A stretch of DNA of 20,361 bases, taken from positions 54,328 through 74,688 of the forward strand of contig NZ_MUXX01000001.1 in the NCBI RefSeq assembly GCF_002015045.1. The letters run 5' to 3'. The translations under genes were made by a program, and so were the position numbers. The notes below the pieces were generated by a model that saw nothing but the letters and a program-made list of their open reading frames with translations, made no database searches and was not told the origin of the DNA. Source of the stretch: Haemophilus paraphrohaemolyticus (GTDB lineage: Bacteria; Pseudomonadota; Gammaproteobacteria; Enterobacterales; Pasteurellaceae). How positions within the stretch are numbered: position 1 is the stretch's first letter; the number at the start of each line of letters is the position of its first letter. Below are positions 7,698 through 14,424 of the stretch, piece by piece.

Positions 7698-7720
7698 TCT
7701 CTCTCCCAAGAGGAGAGAGA
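7698..7720 (+). promoter_or_regulatory. Hairpin that contains the ribosome-binding site of the pEtN transferase
   Basis: The 9-bp stem and 5-base loop at the end of the repeat element place the AGGAG Shine-Dalgarno (7711-7715) in the right arm, five bases before the start codon. If it folds in the mRNA, it would hide the ribosome-binding site. The geometry is visible; the regulatory effect is inference. Confidence 0.4.
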
Positions 7721-7724
7721 GTAA

Positions 7725-9299
7725 ATGTTTTTCTTATCTATTCGTATTATGAAACTCGCTAATCTTTCTAAACCTACAGCACTGATATTAATTCTTGCAA
7801 TTACCCTACTCGGCAGCTATTTCCTACTCATCGGCTCAGGAATGTTCCCCGAACCTGATTTCGGGCAAATTCTGCTGACCAGCGTACTGATTATTTTTCT
7901 CAGCTCTAGCAAAAAAGCCTTCTATTTTCTACTGCTTCCGTTGGTAATCATTCACGCAATTTATACGCCAACAGGCTTAAATTTTGGGGCACCAAGTTAC
8001 CAATATATCGCCTCAATTTTTGCGACCGATTTGCTTGAAACCAAAGAGTTCTTACAGCAAATGCCCATCAGTAGCTATCTCATCGCACTTGCGATTCCGC
8101 TGCTTATATGGTTGCAATACAAAATCCGTGTGAATGCAGGCATTCAATTTCAACGTAACCGTACCCTTGTGGCACTTTCTAGCTTGCTCTTTGCCTATTA
8201 TTCACCTATTGCAGATCCACTTAAACAAGCGGTTGATTCTGCGGTGAAAATTACCAAAGAGATGTATACGCTTAAAGAGATGGCGAAAGCGAACAATTGG
8301 GGCAGCTCAACGCTTGAAAATTCGAAATATGATGATTACGTGATTGTGCTGGGCGAAAGTGCACGCAAAGATTACCATCACGCCTATGGCTACCCTGTGG
8401 AAAACACCCCTTTTATGTCGAGCACGAACGGTACGTTGATTGACGGGATGACCTCCGCGGGTACAAACACCATCGCTTCATTGCGTTTAATGCTTACGTT
8501 GCCAAACAAAGAAAGTTGGGAGCCACACTATGATTTGAGCTTGCTTGACCTCGTAAAATCCGCAGGCGTGAAAACCTATTGGATTTCCAATCAAGGCTTT
8601 TTAGGCGAATATGATACGCCAATTTCCTCGCTTGCCTCCAAAGCGGATGAAACCATTTTCCTCAAAAATGGCGGTAGCTTTAACTCTACCAATTACAGCG
8701 ACTTTGACCTCTTGCCGAAATTCGCTCAAGTGTTAGAAGCCCCTGTACAAGGCAAACGCTTTATTGTGTTGCATCTTTACGGCTCACACCCATTAGCTTG
8801 CGACCGTGTGGAAGATTACCCGAAAATCTTTAAAGAAGGCGAAATCAAATCACAGTATGACTATTTGAATTGCTACATTTCATCCATCAAGAAAACCGAT
8901 GATTTCTTAAAACGTACCTATGAAGAATTGAAGGCAAATGAACAAAAAACGCAGCGTTCATTCTCAATGATTTATTTTTCCGACCACGGTTTATGTCACC
9001 AAACTAACGAAAAAGATGGAGCAATTTTGTTCAACCAAAACTGCCACAGCCAGTTACACCATAATATTCCGCTATTTAAAATTTCGTCCGACGATACTGA
9101 ACGCCACGAATATAAGGTGTTCAAATCAGGCTTAAACTTTTTAGAAGGCATCGCTCACTGGGTGGGGATTCAAAATCCAAAACTTGGCAAGGAAGATCTG
9201 TTTTCAAACCAAGCAGATAAAGACGACTATGGTTTGCAAAAACAGATTAAAGAGAAATATCGTAAAGATGCAGATCCTGCACTGGATGTGAGAAAATAA
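7725..9299 (+). CDS. Phosphoethanolamine transferase, EptA/CptA-like inner-membrane sulfatase-fold enzyme
   Basis: This family moves phosphoethanolamine from phosphatidylethanolamine to lipid A or LPS core sugars on the periplasmic face, lowering surface charge. The 524-residue product has an N-terminal membrane domain of about five helices (residues 15-165), then a periplasmic alkaline-phosphatase-fold domain. In that domain I see the metal-site segment VLGESARKD (Glu near 211), the probable nucleophile Thr247 in [27 protein letters not shown] and the metal ligands in FSDHGLCHQ. CptA and EptA share these motifs, so the acceptor (lipid A or core heptose/KDO) cannot be assigned. AGGAG at 7711-7715 supports the ATG at 7725. 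That Shine-Dalgarno is inside the right arm of the repeat palindrome. A strong terminator follows. Confidence 0.88.
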   Translation: MFFLSIRIMKLANLSKPTALILILAITLLGSYFLLIGSGMFPEPDFGQILLTSVLIIFLSSSKKAFYFLLLPLVIIHAIYTPTGLNFGAPSYQYIASIFATDLLETKEFLQQMPISSYLIALAIPLLIWLQYKIRVNAGIQFQRNRTLVALSSLLFAYYSPIADPLKQAVDSAVKITKEMYTLKEMAKANNWGSSTLENSKYDDYVIVLGESARKDYHHAYGYPVENTPFMSSTNGTLIDGMTSAGTNTIASLRLMLTLPNKESWEPHYDLSLLDLVKSAGVKTYWISNQGFLGEYDTPISSLASKADETIFLKNGGSFNSTNYSDFDLLPKFAQVLEAPVQGKRFIVLHLYGSHPLACDRVEDYPKIFKEGEIKSQYDYLNCYISSIKKTDDFLKRTYEELKANEQKTQRSFSMIYFSDHGLCHQTNEKDGAILFNQNCHSQLHHNIPLFKISSDDTERHEYKVFKSGLNFLEGIAHWVGIQNPKLGKEDLFSNQADKDDYGLQKQIKEKYRKDADPALDVRK

Positions 9300-9309
9300 T
9301 TTATATAAG

Positions 9310-9350
9310 ATTACCCTCTAAAGCAAAATCTTTAGAGGGTAATTTATTTC
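9310..9350. terminator. Bidirectional terminator after the pEtN transferase
   Basis: ATTACCCTCTAAAG (9310-9323) pairs with its exact complement at 9330-9343 over a 6-base loop, giving a 14-bp stem. T-rich sequence follows on the + strand, and TCTTATATAA follows on the - strand. It probably ends both the + gene and the - mltF operon. Confidence 0.88.
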
Positions 9351-9359
9351 AAAATCTTA

Positions 9360-9497
9360 TCATCCTTCAGCCATCAACGTAAACGCGATTTCTCGGCGTT
9401 CTTTAATTAGGCGTTTACGTTTCCAAATATGCATAATTCGACGATTCTTATTCGTTGTTAATGTTCGCTTCTGCTTCAATCTTCCTTTACGTTTCAT
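9360..9497 (-). CDS. Small very basic protein of unknown function (45 aa)
   Basis: This short gene reads [20 protein letters not shown] then [25 protein letters not shown]. It has 8 Lys and 9 Arg against 3 Glu, a net charge of about +14, with no membrane segment or signal peptide. It starts inside the last codons of mltF (11-base overlap). AGGAG lies 7 bases before the ATG, a strong and well-spaced ribosome-binding site inside the mltF reading frame. It ends 10 bases before the terminator at 9310-9350. Position, overlap, ribosome site and terminator all argue for a real gene translated with mltF. I do not recognise the family. The composition suggests nucleic-acid or ribosome binding (inference). 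An 11-base inverted repeat lies in its coding sequence. Confidence 0.62.
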   Translation of the reverse strand: MKRKGRLKQKRTLTTNKNRRIMHIWKRKRLIKERREIAFTLMAEG

Positions 9498-10938
9498 TTT
9501 GTTTCTCCTGATTTAAATTTTCTTCAGTTTGTTTATCTAATTCTTTTTGTTCTTGTTGAAGTTTTTGCTCTTCAATACGTAAATGATTTACGAGACTACT
9601 GTGATATTTACGGATATTTTCAACATAACTAAATGCCTCGAAGCCTCGTGCATAACCATATTTTAAATTGGCGTAATGACGTTTTTCAGCAAGAAGCGGT
9701 AGATTTTTCTTTACGTCTAACCAATTATCAGGGTCACCACCAAGCTGTTTAGTTAAACGACGCACATCCAATAAATGCCCCAATCCCATATTATAAGCCG
9801 CTAAGCCATACCAAATACGATCTTCTGCGGGCACGGTTTCGGGAATTTGGCGAATGAGCATATTCAGATATTCTGCCCCTCCGCGAATACTCTGCTCTGC
9901 ATTAGTACGATCGATAACTCGCATTCGATCTGCAGTATCGCGAGTGAGCATCATCATCCCACGTACTCCTGTTGAAGAGGTTGCATTCGGATCCCATCGA
10001 GATTCTTGGTAAGCAATGGCTGCCAACATCGACCACTCTAGCTCGCCTTTGTGCTTCTCAAATAAAGCACGATATTTTGGCAACACATTTTTGACCGCAT
10101 TAAGGTAAATGGCGGCATCAGAATAATCAAAGCGATTCAAATGGTTAAAATATTTTTCTTCAATCCGTGCAATCAGGCCCGTTTCGTTGGCGTTATCCAT
10201 AAAATCCAGCACAGACGCCTGCAATTCGCTAAATGAGCTCTTGCCAAAATACCATACCACTGGCATTTCATCGGTTAAATCAAAACCAACCGCAAGATTA
10301 GGGTTAATATATTGTGCGGAAGAAATATCCACCGATGGTGCGATGGTGTAAGGAATTTTTCCCTCAGCTACTTGTAAAAGAAGCTCTTCTTGAGTGAATT
10401 TATCCGTCGTTTGCCATTTTACAAGCGGTTGATTTTCTTTTAATTGTGTCAAAATAGGGAGCACTGGTGAACCAACAGGTACAAGGATTTCCGCTTGTAA
10501 CTCATTTAATTTATACGGGCGCTGCGTACCTTTTTTATACGCGACTTGCCAAGAAGCAGAGTAATAGCTTGTGCCAATTTGAAACTGTTCGCCACGTTCA
10601 GGCTGATAAAGCAAGCCCGCTGCCGCCATATCAATACTGTTCTCTTTTAAGGCTTGGAAAAGCTGTTCACTGTTATCAAATAGCGTAATATTCAACTCCA
10701 CCGCTAAATAATCAGCAAAAGCCTTGCTGAGCTCATACTCAATCCCAGCTTTTCCTTCTGCATTGACAAAATAAGAGAGCGGATGATTTATCATCCCTAC
10801 TCTCAATTTTTTCGTATGCTGAATTTGCGTATAGCGGTTTTCTTCGGCCTGCATCAATTTTTGCCACGGGTAAACCATATCCCACGACCATAAAAAGAGA
10901 GCAATAGCTGCCGTTAAGAGAAGAAATAGACCTTTCAA
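9487..10938 (-). CDS. mltF: Membrane-bound lytic murein transglycosylase F
   Basis: MltF cleaves the glycan strands of peptidoglycan with formation of 1,6-anhydromuramic acid, and acts at the outer membrane or in the periplasm. The 483-residue product has an N-terminal hydrophobic segment (residues 3-19) without a lipobox. A periplasmic-binding-protein-like domain follows (about 43-265; [14 protein letters not shown], then the ERGEQFQIG segment), then the SLT catalytic domain (about 287-450). The catalytic Glu is residue 312 in [20 protein letters not shown], with GMMMLT and the [11 protein letters not shown] motif downstream. The C-terminus is a charged Glu/Gln/Lys-rich tail. It lies 12 bases downstream of the oxidase gene and overlaps the following small gene. 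GAGG precedes the ATG. Confidence 0.94.
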   Translation of the reverse strand: MKGLFLLLTAAIALFLWSWDMVYPWQKLMQAEENRYTQIQHTKKLRVGMINHPLSYFVNAEGKAGIEYELSKAFADYLAVELNITLFDNSEQLFQALKENSIDMAAAGLLYQPERGEQFQIGTSYYSASWQVAYKKGTQRPYKLNELQAEILVPVGSPVLPILTQLKENQPLVKWQTTDKFTQEELLLQVAEGKIPYTIAPSVDISSAQYINPNLAVGFDLTDEMPVVWYFGKSSFSELQASVLDFMDNANETGLIARIEEKYFNHLNRFDYSDAAIYLNAVKNVLPKYRALFEKHKGELEWSMLAAIAYQESRWDPNATSSTGVRGMMMLTRDTADRMRVIDRTNAEQSIRGGAEYLNMLIRQIPETVPAEDRIWYGLAAYNMGLGHLLDVRRLTKQLGGDPDNWLDVKKNLPLLAEKRHYANLKYGYARGFEAFSYVENIRKYHSSLVNHLRIEEQKLQQEQKELDKQTEENLNQEKQNET

Positions 10939-10950
10939 AAATACCTCTTA

Positions 10951-12249
10951 TCAACGATATTTATCTAAAAAACGGTAGCAAGGAATACCCACCTTCAATG
11001 CCATTTTCTTAATCCATTTTCCGCCATAAAAATGCGGTACTTTTAATCCCTCAAAAATTGCAAGGCGTTCATCATTACCACAAATCGCTTCGCTAATAAT
11101 TCGTCCTGCTAAACCTGTTAATGCAACTCCATGCCCTGAGAAACCTTGTGCAAAATAAACATTCGGTTTTGCTCGCCCGAAATGGGGGGAGGAATTCATC
11201 GTCATATCAATCGGGCCTGCCCAGCCGTAATCAATTTTAGCATCTTCTAACTGAGGAAACACAGCCAACATTTCTGAACGCATTTTAGCGATCATATCAA
11301 CATTAGTGCTAGAATCTGAGCCGAAAAGCAGGCGATTATCTGCCGACAAGCGGTAATAATCGAGCAGTAAATTGTTATCGCACACCGACATTCCATTGTT
11401 AATCAGGCTATCCGCCATCGTTTGAGAAAGCGGTTCAGTCGCGATAATAAAACTTTCCACAGGCAAAATGGTATTTTCAATGCCAAAAGTGATTTTTTTA
11501 GAAAGCGCATCAATGTAAGCATTCACTGCCAACACCACATTTTCACAGCTCACGGTAAAGTTTTCGGCAAAAACGAGCGCTTGTGTATCACTTTTTACTT
11601 GAATTTCAGTGGCAGGCGAATGCTCATAAATTTCAATACCCGCTTCAACACAAGCTTTTGCCAAGCCTAAGCAATAATTAAGCGGGTGTAAATGCCCAGA
11701 ATTGCTATCATATAAACCGCCCACGTAAATATCGCTACCCAAATGCTGCTTAAGTTGTGCTTTATCCCAAAGTTGCATATTGGTATAGCCACATTGCTCC
11801 TCGCTCGCTTTTTGCATTGCGATTAGGTCATCCATTCGACGATTATTGAGGGCTAATGTTGCGTAGCCTTTCTTCCAATCGCATTGAATGCCATACTTTT
11901 GCACTCGTTCGTCAATAATATCGATCGCTTCAAGAGACATATCCCATAATTTCCGTGCTTTCTCAAAGCCGATATGATCGATATATTCATCAATACCTTC
12001 TTCAAAGCCGTTAATTGCTTGCCCCCCCGAACGCCCAGATGCACCAAATCCCACACGAGCACCTTCTAAAACAATGACTTTTTTGCCCTTTTCAGCCAGT
12101 TCTAAAGCAGCAGAAAGCCCTAAAAAGCCTGCGCCAATCACGCAAACATCAGCAGATTGATTCGCAGAAATTTTCGAGAATTGAAGATCGAGATTACGGG
12201 AATCGTAATAATAAGAAGAACGATGTTCTTGATAAGCAAAATTTAGCAT
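10951..12249 (-). CDS. FAD-dependent oxidoreductase, gamma-glutamylputrescine oxidase (PuuB)-like
   Basis: The 432-residue product is a DAO-family flavoenzyme. The Rossmann FAD site CVIGAGFLGLSAALELAEKG is near residues 36-55, followed by a conserved GFGASGRSGGQ. Toward the C-terminus come LLLDYYRLSADNRLLFG, a Trp-Ala-Gly-Pro segment, and FAQGFSGHGVALTGLAGRII, the second FAD region. These stretches closely resemble E. coli PuuB, which oxidises gamma-glutamylputrescine with release of H2O2. No puuA, puuC, puuD or permease is near, so the real substrate may be a different amine or amino acid. The ATG lacks an obvious Shine-Dalgarno but no other good start exists. It leads an operon with mltF. 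Confidence 0.82.
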   Translation of the reverse strand: MLNFAYQEHRSSYYYDSRNLDLQFSKISANQSADVCVIGAGFLGLSAALELAEKGKKVIVLEGARVGFGASGRSGGQAINGFEEGIDEYIDHIGFEKARKLWDMSLEAIDIIDERVQKYGIQCDWKKGYATLALNNRRMDDLIAMQKASEEQCGYTNMQLWDKAQLKQHLGSDIYVGGLYDSNSGHLHPLNYCLGLAKACVEAGIEIYEHSPATEIQVKSDTQALVFAENFTVSCENVVLAVNAYIDALSKKITFGIENTILPVESFIIATEPLSQTMADSLINNGMSVCDNNLLLDYYRLSADNRLLFGSDSSTNVDMIAKMRSEMLAVFPQLEDAKIDYGWAGPIDMTMNSSPHFGRAKPNVYFAQGFSGHGVALTGLAGRIISEAICGNDERLAIFEGLKVPHFYGGKWIKKMALKVGIPCYRFLDKYR

Positions 12250-12363
12250 AAAAAAATAAGATTGATTAAATAAAAATAGGTGCGATCGTAATCACAAAAG
12301 CGATTGAAATCAACGAATATTTTATTTAAGAAATTTGAAGAAAAAAGAGATATAAATGAAAAA

Positions 12364-12440
12364 TGGCGCACCCGAGAGGATTCGAACCTCTGACCGCTCG
12401 GTTCGTAGCCGAGTACTCTATCCAGCTGAGCTACGGGTGC
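12364..12440 (-). tRNA. tRNA-Arg (ACG), second copy
   Basis: The - strand gives a 77-base cloverleaf including an encoded CCA. The 7-bp acceptor stem is GCACCCG/CGGGTGC, the anticodon stem is CTCGG/CCGAG with loop CTACGAA (anticodon ACG, normally read as ICG), and the T loop is TTCGAAT. The sequence is identical to the copy at 12509-12585. It is the last tRNA of the operon. I see no clear terminator in the 114 bases before the oxidase gene. Confidence 0.98.
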
Positions 12441-12508
12441 GTATTGAATTGTTGTGAGAATTTATTTTATCAGCGACCATTTCAAACTGAATAGAGTAAA
12501 GTTTAAAA

Positions 12509-12585
12509 TGGCGCACCCGAGAGGATTCGAACCTCTGACCGCTCGGTTCGTAGCCGAGTACTCTATCCAGCTGAGCTACGGGTGC
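12509..12585 (-). tRNA. tRNA-Arg (ACG), first copy
   Basis: This is a 77-base cloverleaf with encoded CCA and anticodon ACG, identical to the copy 68 bases downstream at 12364-12440. It lies 13 bases downstream of tRNA-Ser in the same operon. Confidence 0.98.
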
Positions 12586-12598
12586 GTGATAAAGTAAA

Positions 12599-12693
12599 TG
12601 GCGGTGAGAGAGGGATTCGAACCCTCGATAGAGCTTTTGAACCCTATACTCCCTTAGCAGGGGAGCGCCTTCAGCCTGCTCGGCCATCTCACC
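12599..12693 (-). tRNA. tRNA-Ser (GCT)
   Basis: The 95-base - strand cloverleaf has encoded CCA, acceptor stem GGTGAGA/TCTCACC, anticodon stem CTCCC/GGGAG with loop CTGCTAA (anticodon GCT, reading AGC/AGU serine codons), and the long variable arm of a class II tRNA. It is the promoter-proximal tRNA of the operon. Confidence 0.98.
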
Positions 12694-12717
12694 ACTCACT
12701 GTGTCTTTGTGCGGTGC

Positions 12718-12745
12718 ATATTACTAGATTTAAAAAATATGTCAA
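12718..12745 (-). promoter_or_regulatory. Promoter of the Ser-Arg-Arg tRNA operon
   Basis: On the - strand, TTGACA (12740-12745) and TAATAT (12718-12723) have a 16-base spacer. They are followed by the GC-rich discriminator GCACCGCAC. Perfect or near-perfect hexamers with a GC-rich discriminator are typical of stable-RNA promoters under stringent control. The predicted start is near 12711, about 18 bases before tRNA-Ser. Confidence 0.8.
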
Positions 12746-12830
12746 ACGCTTTTCTGAAAAAAATCTTGAATTTGTTTACACTTGCCTACTGATTAGGCGA
12801 AATGTTTATTTTTTGTAAAAATTAAAACAA

Positions 12831-12884
12831 AAGCGGTGAAATTCTGAGAAAGATTTGCAAATCTCTCTCAAAACTTTACCGCTT
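12831..12884 (-). terminator. 54-base palindrome with uptake-sequence ends, terminator of yidB
   Basis: Two 27-base arms (12831-12857, 12858-12884) are complementary at 23 of 27 positions. They begin and end with AAGCGGT/ACCGCTT and meet at TTTGCAAA. In the - strand transcript three of the four differences become G-U pairs, and the hairpin is followed by TTTGTTTT, as expected for the terminator of the yidB-family gene 15 bases upstream. A second palindrome of identical size and design lies at 14309-14362. Confidence 0.75.
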
Positions 12885-12899
12885 GCTTAAATTAAGTGA

Positions 12900-13325
12900 T
12901 TAGCTAAATAATTTACCTAAAATCCCTTTTGCCGCTTGTGCCATCAAATCATTCACGTTTAGATTATTTAAATCAGGCAATTGACCGTTTGGCGTGAGCA
13001 TATCCACCATTTTCGGTAAATATTCCGCAAGTAAATTGCTCGCATCGAGTTCAGATACCCCCACTTTCTCCGCTGCTTGGCTCATATTTTCCTGCCCTAC
13101 AACCTCAACGACTTGATTAGCAGAAATTGGCTGATTTTCCTCATCAGTGCTAATCCACGATTTCAAAATACCTTCCAAACCGCTTTCTTGAAAACGCTTA
13201 ATAATGCCTTCAATTCCACCTTGAGATTGTAACAACGCTTGAATTAACTGCATTGCAGTAGATTGACTATTCCCACTATTATTCAAAATAGATGACGCGA
13301 CCGAGCCTAAAATATTACCTAACAT
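12900..13325 (-). CDS. YidB family (DUF937) protein
   Basis: The 141-residue acidic, Gln- and Asn-rich protein has the DUF937 pattern. Its N-terminus is helical (MLGNILGSVASSIL), followed by a Gly-rich GGIEGIIKRFQESGLEGILKSWIS segment, then a helix-turn-helix-like part (GVSELDASNLLAEYLPKMVDMLTPNGQLP) and an amphipathic C-terminus ending in GILGKLF. E. coli YidB is the best-known member and its function is not established. It has no signal peptide. TAGGAG precedes the ATG at good spacing, and the long palindrome at 12831-12884 ends the unit. It may be cytoplasmic (inference). Confidence 0.82.
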   Translation of the reverse strand: MLGNILGSVASSILNNSGNSQSTAMQLIQALLQSQGGIEGIIKRFQESGLEGILKSWISTDEENQPISANQVVEVVGQENMSQAAEKVGVSELDASNLLAEYLPKMVDMLTPNGQLPDLNNLNVNDLMAQAAKGILGKLFS

Positions 13326-13392
13326 AAAAATACTCCTAAAAGAAATGTCCTTTAAAACGAGGGCATTCTAACTGATTTCTTAGTATAAAACT

Positions 13393-13423
13393 GTCAATTT
13401 ACAAAAAGTTGTGTAAATTTGAC
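13393..13423 (-). terminator. Degenerate uptake-type palindrome downstream of the XRE gene
   Basis: GTCAATTTACA (13393-13403) and TGTAAATTTGAC (13412-13423) are inverted repeats with one unpaired base. On the - strand the outer edge reads ACAAGTGGTCAAATTT, a one-base variant of the extended Apl uptake sequence. AGTTTTATAC follows the hairpin. It begins 12 bases after the XRE gene stop, so it may end that transcript, but the T-run is poor. It also lies in the promoter region of the yidB-family gene. Confidence 0.4.
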
Positions 13424-13434
13424 CACTTGTTGAA

Positions 13435-13674
13435 CTACTTATTTTCTCCTCGATTTATCTCTTCCGTTTGCTGAATAAGTTCACTAGCTGAACATTGTAA
13501 CCCATTTGCGAGTTTAAAGATTGTCGTTAAAGAAGGTTGTTGTTGCCCTAATTCTAATTTACTCACATAAATTCGCTGAAGATCAGCCTCAAATCCTAAT
13601 TGTTCTTGCGAAAGTTTTCTTTCTTTTCTCAATTGGCGTATTACTTTACCAAAAGCAATCACGATATTTTCCAA
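13435..13674 (-). CDS. XRE-family helix-turn-helix transcriptional regulator
   Basis: The 79-residue protein is almost entirely a Cro/C1-type HTH: FGKVIRQLRKERKLSQEQLG, then the recognition-helix region DLQRIYVSKLELGQQQPS, then LTTIFKLANGLQCSASEL. It has no effector or dimerisation domain beyond a short charged tail. Small XRE proteins of this type often act as controller proteins or local repressors. The start is ambiguous: TTG at 13674 with AGG 7 bases upstream, or GTG at 13662 (four residues shorter) with TGGA upstream. No ATG is available. It is divergent from the lipoprotein gene at 13791, and repeated half-sites in the gap could be its operator. Confidence 0.85.
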   Translation of the reverse strand: MENIVIAFGKVIRQLRKERKLSQEQLGFEADLQRIYVSKLELGQQQPSLTTIFKLANGLQCSASELIQQTEEINRGENK

Positions 13675-13686
13675 AATAAACCTACA

Positions 13687-13765
13687 TTGATAAAATTCCT
13701 ATAATTGTATGAATTTCATCAATATGTTATATTTTAGTCTTCATATAGTAATATGAATTTATCAA
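13687..13765. promoter_or_regulatory. Putative operator with three related half-sites
   Basis: TTGATAAAATTC (13687-13698) is repeated inverted as GAATTTCATCAA (13711-13722, one mismatch), and again as GAATTTATCAA (13755-13765). These lie in the 116-base divergent gap between the XRE gene and the lipoprotein gene, around likely promoter positions. The pattern suits binding of a dimeric HTH protein. No binding evidence exists, and the region is AT-rich. Confidence 0.4.
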
Positions 13766-13790
13766 ACTTTAGGAAATTAAGGAGCATAAA

Positions 13791-14306
13791 ATGAAGCAGC
13801 TTTCTTGTGCACTATTACTTTGTTTAGGATTAACAGGTTGCCAAGCGGTAACCGACACGCTATCTACGGTAAATAGCGCCCTTGGTTCTGTTAATTCTGA
13901 ATTATCTGGGACAATGATTAGTGCTAATGCTCAAAACTCTGCCGATAACTCAGTGCAAAATGCAAAACCCAATAGCGGAGCGAAAGCATTGTATAACGAA
14001 GCAAAACCAGCTATTTCCAAATATGTAGCTGCCGTTGCCTGTAACAACGAAAACCTGCTTAAAATTTATGCAGATCCAGACAGTACCGCTCCAAGTGAAA
14101 CCATTCTTCCTCAAATACATATGCGTCATCATAAATCAGGTTGCTTAAATGTATCGCGTATAGAAAAAATTGAAAAAAAAGCAGCTAATGCAATCCTATT
14201 CCAAGTTGTCTATGTCTCTCCTCAAAGTGAAGAAGTTGATAGAGTCAGACACTCAGCTATCAAACAACCAAATGGCGAATGGCTTTTCAATTACTTCGGC
14301 TATTAA
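13791..14306 (+). CDS. Putative lipoprotein of unknown function
   Basis: The 171-residue product begins with a lipoprotein signal peptide (MKQLSCALLLCLGLTGCQAV; lipobox LTGC, lipidated Cys17). A Ser/Asn/Ala-rich linker of about 45 residues follows, and then a C-terminal domain with two cysteines (VAACNNENLL and KSGCLNVSRI) that could form a disulfide in the periplasm. The residue after the lipid Cys is Gln, not Asp, so outer-membrane sorting is expected. The end of the protein (SAIKQPNGEWLFNYFGY) resembles small periplasmic domains of the NTF2/DUF4878 kind, but I cannot assign a family. AAGGAG lies just upstream of the ATG. The gene stops three bases before the palindrome at 14309. Confidence 0.8.
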   Translation: MKQLSCALLLCLGLTGCQAVTDTLSTVNSALGSVNSELSGTMISANAQNSADNSVQNAKPNSGAKALYNEAKPAISKYVAAVACNNENLLKIYADPDSTAPSETILPQIHMRHHKSGCLNVSRIEKIEKKAANAILFQVVYVSPQSEEVDRVRHSAIKQPNGEWLFNYFGY

Positions 14307-14308
14307 AT

Positions 14309-14362
14309 AAGCGGTGAAATTCCTCAGAAAATTTGCAAATCTTCCTAAAAATTTCACCGCTT
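14309..14362. terminator. Second 54-base palindrome with uptake-sequence ends
   Basis: Two 27-base arms (14309-14335, 14336-14362) are complementary at 22 of 27 positions, with AAGCGGTGAAATT ends and a TTTGCAAA centre. It has the same size and design as 12831-12884. It lies between the converging lipoprotein gene and ccmF operon, so it may terminate both. Confidence 0.65.
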
Positions 14363-14365
14363 GAG

Positions 14366-14385
14366 CCTATGGCTGACGCCATAGG
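14366..14385. terminator. Small GC-rich hairpin
   Basis: CCTATGGC (14366-14373) and GCCATAGG (14378-14385) form a perfect 8-bp stem with a TGAC loop. There is no T-run on either side, so termination on its own is doubtful. It may belong to the adjoining repeat cluster. Confidence 0.4.
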
Positions 14386-14397
14386 TTACGTATAAAT

Positions 14398-14424
14398 CAG
14401 CCCCTCTGGGGCTGTTTAATTTAT
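14398..14424. terminator. Terminator near the ccmF end
   Basis: CAGCCCC (14398-14404) and GGGGCTG (14408-14414) form a 7-bp GC-rich stem with a 3-base loop. On the + strand TTTAATTTATT follows, giving a terminator for + transcripts. On the - strand it lies 6 bases after the ccmF stop and is followed by ATTTATAC. Confidence 0.6.

Larger units (their letters stand above)
7570..7720. repeat. Palindrome-ended intergenic repeat element between nhaA and the pEtN transferase
   Basis: The gap between the two genes is bounded by two related palindromes. The left one is imperfect (CCCTC at 7570-7574 paired with GAGGG at 7588-7592). The right one is a perfect 9-bp stem with a 5-base loop (TCTCTCTCC 7698-7706, GGAGAGAGA 7712-7720). 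Read inward from each end, the first 26 or so bases are alike (roughly 70%), so the whole is an inverted-repeat-ended unit with an uptake-sequence terminator in its middle. It has no coding capacity. It looks like a REP/MITE-like unit, but that needs other copies. Confidence 0.45.

Noticed and set aside
7570..7720. CRISPR array or transposon with terminal repeats
   Set aside because: There are no regularly spaced direct repeats and no transposase. The symmetry supports only a small non-coding repeat element.
10739..10954. 71-residue alternative frame at the mltF start
   Set aside because: It is an out-of-frame shadow. The mltF signal segment and binding-protein domain are clear in the other frame.
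12418..12818. Open frames over the tRNA cluster (12418-12699 -, 12582-12818 +), one reading GERGIRTLD
   Set aside because: They are translations of tRNA-Ser and tRNA-Arg sequence. Peptides such as GERGIRTLDRAFEPY are well-known false products of tRNA-Ser genes.
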